A stretch of 64,000 nucleotides of DNA, from contig OZ024897.1 of assembly GCA_964017195.1 (NCBI GenBank), forward strand, positions 10,068,451-10,132,450, given 5' to 3'. Shown here piece by piece: positions 57,601 to 64,000 of this stretch. Position 1 is the first letter of the stretch. Each line of letters begins with the position of its first letter. The notes under the pieces are model-generated. The model did not search any database, was not told where the DNA came from, and saw nothing but the letters and a program-made list of their open reading frames with translations. The DNA is from Siderastrea radians (lineage: Eukaryota > Cnidaria > Anthozoa > Scleractinia > Rhizangiidae). A program made the position numbers and the translations under genes.

Positions 57601-60600
57601 TTTCCATGCCATTTTATGATTATTTAACGTATTTTGCATTCCATTTTATGATTATTTAACGTATTCTGCATGCCATTTTACGATTATTAATCGTATTTCG
57701 CATGACATTTTACGATTATTAAACGTTTTTTGCATGCCATTTTATGATTATTTAACGTATTTTGCATGTCATTTTACGATTATTTCACGTATTTTGCATG
57801 CCATTTTATGATTATTTCACGTATTTTGCATGCCATCTTATGATTATTTAACGTATTTTGCATGCCATTTTATGATTATTTAACGTATTTTGCATGTCAT
57901 TTTACGATTATTTCACGTATTTTGCATGCCATTTTATGATTATTTAACGTATTTTGCATGTCATTTTACGATTATTTAACGTATTTTGCATGCCATTTTA
58001 CGATTATTAATCGTATTTTGCATGACATTTTACGATTATTAAACGTTTTTTGCATGCCATTTTATGATTATTTAACGTATTTTGCATGTCATTTTACGAT
58101 TATTTCACGTATTTTGCATGCCATTTTATGATTATTTAACGTATTTTGCATGTCATTTTACGATTATTTAACGCATTTTGCATGCCATTTTATGATTATT
58201 TCACGTATTTTGCATGCCATTTTATGATTATTTAACGTATTTTGTGTCATTTTATGATTATTTAACGTATTTTGCATGCCATTTTATGATTACTTAACGT
58301 ATTTTGCATGCCATTTTATGATTATTTAACGTATTTTTCATGTCATTTTACGATTATTTAACGTATTTTGCATGTCATTTTACGATTATTTAAAGTATTT
58401 TGCGTGCCATTATGCAATTATTTAAGGTACCAGCCACCCTTAGGGAGCATTTGCCAGCAGATCTCTTTAGTGTTTTTTGGTGGTCACTTGCCCCAGATTT
58501 CCGCTTGGCCAATTAATACTTGCCAGTAATCTTTATTCATTTATTCATGAAAGTTGGTGTCGAAAATGACTGGTGATTGAATGACATAAAAATCCCTCTC
58601 GACGAGAGCAAGAACAAAGATGTTAACGAGCTTTGAAAGCCACCGATTCGAAATAATTATTTTCACCACTCAACCCGAGCCTGCCTAAAAAACCAAGGCA
58701 GTACAGTGAAATCAAAGGCGTTAAATTCTGTCGTATGAAAGCAAGGACAACGGTGCTGGTGAGCTGGCATTCATTTGCATTTTAATGGTGCAATAACTAT
58801 TTGTGTCAGACTGAGTCATGCTATGTTCAAAATATTTCATCACACTCTTCGTCACTCGCGCTAAAACAGGGTGGTTGAATCACAGGCTTACCATCCTCTG
58901 TTTGTGTTGCGGACCTGTGCTTGCCGAATATTAATGGCGGCTTCGGTTGTGTGCGAAGGATTTTGTGAATACGATAATTAAGGCTTTTTGAATGGATGGA
59001 AGTCAAATAAAAACGCTTAGAAACATGAACGCTGTGTTAATGTATGTTATTATGTGCTTGGTTTGTCGATTAAAAGCTCCGGGAGGAGGAGGAACTCGCG
59101 AGTCCCAAGTGGCCTGTTTGGCACATGAGAAACACGTGCAACTTGTACAAAATAGTAAAATTTATTTCACCATTTTAATTTATTTCTAATAAATTAATCA
59201 AATTTGCATCGAAAACTGCATTCCTGAGATTCCTTTGAGTAGGCAACTTGTGCAGATCATAGGCAGAAACAAATTTTCCATCAGATTCGAAAGTTTGTGC
59301 TGGATTTTAAGGGACAGTCCGCAGACTCGCAGTCCGCAGTCAAAATCAGGCCAAATCAAACTACAAAGACTGTTCTTTTGGAAACCGGGATTTCTTTGTC
59401 AAAGGCACAAGGTTAAGTGTATTAATTTTGGCGAAATCTCAAGCCAGTTGGAAATTTGAGGTTCTTGAAGCTGCATGCTTTGTGAGTATATATACATTTA
59501 TAGAGTAGGTCAAACTTCAAGTTTCTAAAACCGCCTCCCGGAGCTTTAAATCGACAAACCAAGCACATAACATACATTAACACAGTGTTCATGTTTCTAA
59601 GCGTTTTCATTTGACTTTTCTCCATTCAAAAAGCCTTAATTATCGTATTCACAAAATCCTTTGTACACAACCGAAGCGGCCATTAATATTCAGCTAGCAC
59701 AGGTCCGCAACACAAACAGGATGGTAAGCCTGTGGTTGAATGAAGAAAAGTCGGGTCGTGTCTTGATTTATATTATCACAGCAAACACGTAAAAGGTGTG
59801 ATAAATGTAAGCATTACCTTTGGTCGTTTACCATCAATTGCCCCCAATTGTCATGAAAGTCGGTGTAGAAAATTACTAGGGGTGCAATGGCATAAAAAGC
59901 CCTTTGACGAGAGCGAGGACAAAGATGCTAGCAAGCTTTGAAGAACACAGATTCAATGTTGTTTATATCATCGTTGGTTACTCAATACGAGCCAAATAAG
60001 GTTCAATATTCAACAGAGAAACGTAAGCATTTTTTTCACAGGTTTGCTTTGCTTCTCGAAAATCTTTGTGTAAAGAGGTATTAAGGAATTTAATGCAGGT
60101 AACTTCTCTTTGACGAGAGCAAGGACGAAGGTGCTAGTGAACTTTGAAAGCCAATAATTCGAACTGACATAAATTGGCCTTTTGATGCCGGAAAAAACAA
60201 GACATGGCACGTAAACATTACGTCGTTCAAACTCAGAAGCCGATCCAGGGAAGTCCCTTGCTAGCACCAAAGCACTCATCGAGTCATGACCTGAATGAGA
60301 CTTTTACGTTTTATTTCGGCAGATACCAGTTTCGTTTGGATTTTGGATAATTTTGTCTTAATCAATAAATCTATTTAAATTTCTGTGCCTTATTATTCAG
60401 TGATCCAAGATCACTCGGATCATGCTGCATCAAAGGAACCGAAGGATCCTTGTCTAGAGTGGATTCATCGGTTCCTTTGAAGCACCATGATCCGAGTGAT
60501 CTTGGATCACTGATCCTGATCCCGATCATCCCAAAGGAAAGCACCCTAAGATATCATTTCGTTTCACAAAACGTGACATAAGTGTCACATTGTGGTCAAA

Positions 60601-62927
60601 ATATTTCGTCTTGTTCGTTTTCACAAAGACTAGAACAGGTGTTGACCAAGGGATGAGGGATGGGAAAAGAGATCATACTACCAGAGATTCACATTATCAC
60701 AAGGAGACGGGTGCGGAGAAGAAAGTGAATGTACACCCCTCTCCAATATTACTTTATTGATTATGTGGTTTGAGAAGAAAGGCTTATTAGAAAGACATAA
60801 AAGCAGGTTCAGATCCCATCTCTTACGAAGCGCAGGGAGAGTCGGGAAATCAGAGAGAGATGCGTTTCAAAAAGAAAATGATGAAAAAATCTAAAATTTG
60901 TTTAAACGCATCAAATACCCAATCAGATTCTAAAGTAAAGACAGTTATCTTGATCCATCTTCTGTTATTGATAAAAGCAAGCCATGTAGAGTTACAAGCA
61001 ACATCTCTCTGCTAATATTCTAATATCCAGTGTCAGATGCTTTGATTTTCTTTGTAATTTTTCTTTTGGGTAAATATCATTTTTTGTTTTGTACCACCTG
61101 CCCAGATTTGCTCGCTTCTATTTGTAGGTGGTATCAAATTGTCATGCATTTAATTACAGGAAAAAAAAATCTTAGTAAAGTTGAAGTTTCTTTCACCAAT
61201 CACCTCTTTGTTTGTTCTTCTTTTTTCTTCAGATTGATTCTTTGAAAGAGAAAGAGACTGCTATTCATGAAAAACAAAGAAGAACCGAAGAGGTACGCTG
61301 GAGTATTTTTTGGTGACATGGCTGGTCAATTAAGTTCTCTTTTTACCGATTAAGCACGAGTTTACTTTCTTTTTCAGCTCCTTGAAGAGAAAATTTTGGA
61401 GCTTAGACGACACGAAGAAAAATCTTCCTCTCACTCAGACGAACTCAGTCATGTAATAAAGGTTAGTCTTAGCAATGCAAGCGTAGCTGTTTTAGTAATG
61501 TTAGATAGGGCTGCAACGATACATTTTCCCATACGATACATTTCTTGATACAAGGGCCATGATACGATACATGATACAATACATTACTGTGCGCGACAGA
61601 ACTAGTTACCAACAACTTGCACTACTTTTAAATAATTTATTTCCACAATAATAAATTTAACACAGTAATAACACAACATCAAATCGCCTTGCAAGGGCTA
61701 AAATGTAGAACTTAGGTAAGGAATATTAAAGACAGTGATTTCCCAAATTTGTTGATGTGGCCTATTTTATTGCATTGTAATATCATGATATCTTATTTAA
61801 ATATCGATATTCGTATCGTTGGAAAAAATATCATGGTTCACCGATGCATCGGTGTATCGTTGCAGCCCTAATGTTAGAACCACCTTGCCCAGCGTCATTA
61901 AACAATACCACCGGAAAGTACTGCTCAGTAGCTTTCATTTGAATGGCCACACTTTAGGATTTGATCCACGGACTTAAAAGTTAGAACCACCCTGTCCAGC
62001 ATAATAAACAGCACCACAAGAAAGCATCGTAGTAGACTTAGAATTGAAAATTTGGAACCGCAATCTAAAGTTGTGTTTTCGTTTCAACAGAACAAAGATG
62101 ATGAGATTGCCATGCTTAGAGGACTGGTTCGACAACAGGAAGACGCCACAAGGTTACTAGGGGAGAAGATGCGAAATGAGGCACAAGAACATGTAAGTGG
62201 TGAAAACTGTTTCTGAAAGTTTTCATTTCAGTAAAATTTAACATTCTGTTAGGCCCACAATTGAAGAATACTATATTTTTAAAAAGTGCTGTTGCCGAGT
62301 TGAAATAAAAGTGGAAATAAACGCTCCCCGACTAACCTTTTCAATCAGCGGGAAAGAAAATTGCCCTTTAAACAATTCAAAAATTGAGTAGGTTCAAACC
62401 AATTCTTTGCTGATTCTTTTAAGTTGCACTTCCGAGGTGATAGCTTCTCGACCCAGGCATGTTTACTATGCATGTGGAGTTCTATTGTAACATGCGATCC
62501 CTCACCATTTTCTTGTCTTGATTTGCTAAATCTTTATCTTAAACGAAATAGTAAAACTTACAGCACGCTAATTAATCTGATACAGTGAATAATTATGGAC
62601 CTAATACGAAATGCAAATGACCATTGAATGCAACAACGTTGAACAGTATTAAATGGAAATGTTGAACCCGTTTGTCCGAACCCTAATGATAGTCATTGGC
62701 GTCAAGCATTTACTGGTCGTCTTCTTCATAGAATTTCCTTTTTTCAGATTCGAAATGCACTGGAGAAAGAACGCGAGACAACTGATCGCGAACGAACTCG
62801 TCACCAGGCCAAACTAGAGGAGATTCGTGATAAATACGAGGCCGCCTTGGGACAACTGCGCGAAGAACTAGAGGCCGAAAGACAGGGACACACCCAACTG
62901 AATGCTTCTGTTAACAAGATTAAAAAG
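42930..62927 (+). CDS. Long coiled-coil protein, possibly centrosomal or cytoskeletal; 3' end outside the window
   Basis: Sixteen coding exons: 42930-43863, 46532-46619, 48146-48192, 48995-49513, 50162-50358, 51560-51610, 51756-51845, 52604-52716, 53413-53734, 54695-54826, 55555-55629, 56093-56266, 61233-61292, 61378-61461, 62091-62192, 62748-62927. All junctions keep frame (3168 bases, 1056 codons) and the last ends at a donor (AAG|GTTGGT), so the gene continues. Residues 1-595 are hydrophilic, Ser/Lys/Asn-rich and probably disordered, with DDDD near residue 33 and a run of about ten Asp near 417-429. From about 596 on the protein is continuous heptad-type coiled coil without Pro (for example LQESERKLNKSLQEVKNVEF). 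Exons in this part are small and start in phase 0. I do not recognise the family; scaffold proteins of centrosome or cilia have this build, but that is a guess. An ATG at 42908 begins a short reading frame overlapping the main start in another frame. Confidence 0.85.
44644..45480. mobile_element. Inverted pair of Penelope-like tails, split by a TA-flanked element
   Basis: The minus-oriented part comprises 44644-44679 (GTAAATGGTTTGAACCCAGG) plus 45146-45300. The plus-oriented tail is 45340-45480. The arms 45148-45230 and 45385-45477 are inverted copies containing the TGACTGACGTTTCGAC/GTCAAAACGTCAGTCA block and the CTCACCCGGAC block. The single copy at 47622-47905 shows the uninterrupted order. 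Confidence 0.75.
44680..45145. mobile_element. 466-bp TA-flanked DNA element with poly-C blocks
   Basis: Left end CTGTACACTGCTGCTTCTAA and inverted right end CCGTAAACTGCTGCTTATAC lie between TA (44678-44679, 45146-45147). Inside are two TATAAGCCCCCCCC-type blocks in similar positions from each end. The uninterrupted family copy at 47622 confirms insertion. Confidence 0.78.
45755..45850 (+). mobile_element. SINE 3' fragment
   Basis: GCTAGCGTCCCATCCAGGGG, GGGAGTAACATTCC and TTGCGTCATGCTACAGAGAC match the 3' part of the SINE at 28388-28674. Confidence 0.75.
47622..47905 (-). mobile_element. Penelope-like 3' tail, single copy
   Basis: On the minus strand it runs from TTAACTGACAGACGACCAAT through GATGACTTCTGCTCAGGTTG and the CTCACCCGGAC block to GGGTTCAAACCATTTAC. 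It is the longest uninterrupted copy of this tail in the window. Confidence 0.7.
48325..48884. mobile_element. Penelope-like element fragments in an inverted head-to-head pair
   Basis: The arms 48325-48525 (minus) and 48674-48884 (plus) are near-identical over about 200 bases. Each contains the last codons of a Penelope-like ORF (motif DSIRAKLF before the stop) and the same 3' UTR ending ACCAGCGTTGATTTT. The minus arm lacks about 16 bases (around AAAATGGCGTCATGA) present in the plus arm. Bases 48526-48673 hold further minus-strand coding sequence. Confidence 0.88.
48441..48671 (-). pseudogene. Penelope-like retroelement ORF, C-terminal GIY-YIG region (truncated)
   Basis: Seventy-six codons read HQRMNEHK, SSIGKHYSDKH, VLKKCWNKFDCLVHEMLLIR and end DSIRAKLFA. 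This spacing is the C-terminal half of the GIY-YIG endonuclease domain that follows the reverse transcriptase in Penelope-like elements. The reverse transcriptase and the GIY-YIG core are absent, so this is a 5'-truncated copy, as is usual for these elements. It lies in an intron of the coiled-coil gene, antisense to it. Confidence 0.88.
49628..49673. repeat. (TAA)n microsatellite
   Basis: About 15 tandem TAA units, in the intron after the 48995-49513 exon. Confidence 0.97.
49918..50128. mobile_element. TTAACCCTTTAAG-family MITE next to an exon
   Basis: The right end CTTGAAGGGTTAA is intact; the left end is diverged. It ends 33 bases before the acceptor of the exon at 50162, so the branch point and pyrimidine tract lie directly beside it. 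Confidence 0.7.
50686..51196. mobile_element. 511-bp palindromic MITE flanked by TTAA
   Basis: The arms 50686-50880 and about 51000-51196 are inverted copies with few mismatches, starting AGTGCCACTATGATCAAAAA. TTAA lies at both edges (50682-50685, 51197-51200). TTAA targets are used by piggyBac and Kolobok groups; which one applies is undecided. Confidence 0.88.
51322..51533. mobile_element. TTAACCCTTTAAG-family MITE, best copy
   Basis: The ends TTAACCCTTTAAGTCCCAAT and (inverted) TTAACTCTTTAAGCCTCAAT form the TIR. It is the reference for the split copy at 41460-42062. Confidence 0.82.
51655..51688. repeat. (ATTT)n microsatellite
   Basis: About eight tandem TTTA units in the intron before the 51756 exon. 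Confidence 0.95.
54005..54360 (+). repeat. About 108-bp tandem repeat, three to four units
   Basis: Each unit carries AGAACCACCTTGTACAGCAC, ACCACAGGAAAGTACTG, TTCATTTGAATGGTCAC and GAAAGGTTTCATCCA. Further units are at 61871-62035, so the family is dispersed as well as tandem. Confidence 0.88.
56757..56925. repeat. 15-bp minisatellite (AGCACATACTCYAGA)
   Basis: About eleven units of 15 bases, with a disrupted last part. The period is a multiple of three and both strands stay open (Ser/Thr/Tyr/Arg-rich on +, Cys/Ala/Ser/Val-rich on -). It is intronic and probably not coding. Confidence 0.9.
56925..58430. repeat. About 32-bp minisatellite, roughly 45 copies
   Basis: Unit of the type TGCATGCCATTTTATGATTA followed by TTTAACGTATTT, with variants TTTTACG/TTTTATG and TTAACG/TTCACG. 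Higher-order duplications of several units are visible (for example 57690-57850 and 58000-58150). It lies in the 5-kb intron between the exons at 56093 and 61233. Confidence 0.95.
58872..59740. repeat. Large inverted repeat, about 210-bp arms
   Basis: The arms 58872-59087 and 59532-59740 are inverted copies (GGTTGAATCACAGGCTTACC outermost, AGCTCCGGGAGG innermost). Neighbouring blocks with GACGAGAGCAAG and AAAGATG at 58598, 59902 and 60113 are direct copies of a linked repeat, so this stretch is a mosaic of one family. Confidence 0.85.
60398..60512. mobile_element. 115-bp hairpin MITE
   Basis: The 45-base arms (60398-60442 and 60468-60512) start CAGTGATCCAAGATCACTCG and pair with few mismatches. 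No target duplication was identified. Confidence 0.82.
61505..61869. mobile_element. 365-bp hAT-type MITE with 8-bp target duplication
   Basis: Inverted ends AGGGCTGCAACGATACA/TGTATCGTTGCAGCCCT. AATGTTAG occurs at 61497-61504 and 61870-61877. The right duplication runs straight into the 108-bp repeat family. Confidence 0.9.
61871..62035 (+). repeat. About one and a half units of the 108-bp repeat
   Basis: Matches units at 54005-54360 (AGAACCACCTTG, GAAAGTACTGCTCAGTAGC, TTTCATTTGAATGG). Confidence 0.85.
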
Positions 62928-62934
62928 GTTGGTT

Positions 62935-63046
62935 TTAACTGGCCACTTATGTTGTCATTGAAGAGGTATCTAGGGACCACTGACAAAGGCAAATAACCGA
63001 GTGAACCAGTAAGCAGACAAATAAATATCGTGTAACCTGTGCTTAG
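62935..63046 (+). other. Intron of the coiled-coil gene, no feature
   Basis: The donor GTTGGT follows the last visible exon. No acceptor with a plausible coiled-coil exon was found before the window end. Confidence 0.5.
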
Positions 63047-63239
63047 CCTGGGGGATACTCTGTAAATTTTTGGGCGAGGGTGTGCTGCCGGTTTACAACT
63101 TTATGCTAGACCAGACACCAAAAATCGGTACCCTGTCCCGGACGATTTCTGTACTCTATCCCAGACTAAACGTCTTGAAAATGATACTCTTTAAAGCGGC
63201 ACGTGCCTATAAAGCTTAAAATATGGAGTACCTCTCCTG
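63047..63239. mobile_element. hAT-type MITE, second copy of the 25608 family
   Basis: The left end CCTGGGGGATACTC and right end GAGTACCTCTCCTGG match the 25608-25919 family, as do internal TGCCTATAAAGCTTA-like blocks. Flanks GTGCTTAG and GTGCTAAG (7 of 8) are the likely duplication. Confidence 0.72.
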
Positions 63240-63284
63240 GTGCTAAGCGCGGGGAAAAAAGTAAAGCCACGCTTTGTATTGTTT

Positions 63285-63430
63285 TTACTCCTGATTGGTT
63301 AAATCACCATTACATGCTTTTTCTGGTTAAGTCGTCATTACATGTTTTCTCTTATTGGTTAAATCTCATTTATAGATGTTTTCTCCAATTAGTTAAATCG
63401 TCATTACCAGTTTTCTCTGATTCACTGGTT
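63285..63430 (+). repeat. About 38-bp tandem repeat, four units
   Basis: Units share GGTTAAATC and ATTACATG...TTTTCTC. It accounts for part of a 138-codon + ORF here, which has no other support. Confidence 0.75.
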
Positions 63431-64000
63431 GATTGTCAAGCACATTGTGCACCGGGTTTTGAACCATTTACTGAACTCAGAAAAGTGAGGAAGTTACGAA
63501 CCAAAGCAAACGCATTATTACTTTTTAGGTGTTTTTTGGTTTGTTTTGTTTTGTTTGTTTGTTTTTTTGCCTTTCGTGAAACCAAAACCAAAGTAATTAC
63601 CACAAACACGAAGAACTGAATGGACCAATCCGGGGCCCGTTTCTCAAAACTACTCATATAGAACTTACCGGCGTACCCGGTAACTTATATTGTGCGCAAT
63701 ATTCTTCAACGGAGACTCCATTTTCATTGATTTTGAAAAGTAGATTATAAGATTTTGATAGTTTCATGGAACACACTGGACTAGAAATACCACCAATCGA
63801 TTAAAAAACCGGTTTGTAATAATCAGGAGTTTTGAAAATGTGTAAAAACAATCGCCAAGCACGAGAAAAGGCATGCGACAGGCGCAGTTGGTTTTCGTTT
63901 AACTTCCAATTTGTTGAGAAAGTTGTGCAAGCTGTTTAACCAAGCAAGCCACCTCGAAAGTAAAGTACTTGCGACTCGATTCAAAACCGCCTATAATCAA
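63431..64000. other. No gene recognised
   Basis: A (GTTT)n-like tract lies near 63538-63568. The rest shows nothing I can support. The coiled-coil gene probably continues beyond the window. Confidence 0.4.

Noticed and set aside
56925..58430. CRISPR-like array of 32-bp repeats
   Set aside because: The units are contiguous without unique spacers, and the DNA is animal. It is a minisatellite.
63203..63619. 138-codon + ORF at the end of the window
   Set aside because: It spans the end of a MITE and a 38-bp tandem repeat. It does not continue the coiled-coil reading frame.

Overview
The window is eukaryotic and looks like an anthozoan cnidarian, most probably a stony coral. Genes are split by short GT-AG introns, intergenic and intronic DNA is AT-rich, and the DNA is packed with nested transposons (Ty3/gypsy, Penelope-like, MULE, Tc1/mariner, hAT- and Harbinger-type MITEs, tRNA-derived SINEs). 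The host proteins are animal-like. The species assignment is inference from overall character, not from a search.

Layout. (1) 1-2990: no clear host gene; a decayed, possibly env-like remnant and an (ATGG)n array. (2) 3000-5777: an intact, single-exon 925-codon ORF on + for a large secreted protein with a Gly/Ala-rich hydrophobic segment. It is unrecognised and the best candidate for something undescribed. (3) 7348-14035: a nest of elements. A Ty3/gypsy retrotransposon with 54-bp LTRs (8269-13918, TSD ATAAT) sits inside a Penelope-like 3' tail, and a 1419-bp TA-flanked DNA transposon sits inside its gag. (4) 15912-39741, minus: a complete 10-exon Spinster-type MFS transporter (562 codons, all splice phases consistent, one GC-AG intron). 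Its 8.8-kb intron 1 holds two DNA transposons. One is a 6.06-kb Rehavkus-like MULE (33389-39445) with perfect 111-bp terminal inverted repeats and an intact 7-exon, 622-codon PHD-FLYWCH-transposase gene on +. (5) 39742-40304: a probable bidirectional promoter. (6) 42930-62927, plus: 16 coding exons of a long protein (1056 codons so far, no stop before the window ends) with a disordered N-terminal half and continuous coiled coil. Its introns hold Penelope-like fragments in inverted pairs, MITEs, a 1.5-kb minisatellite and other repeats.

The host genes show little functional linkage. The Spinster transporter and the coiled-coil gene are divergent neighbours that may share a promoter. The 925-codon gene stands alone. 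Exon structures were read by eye from splice sites, reading frame and family expectation; no RNA evidence or database search was available.
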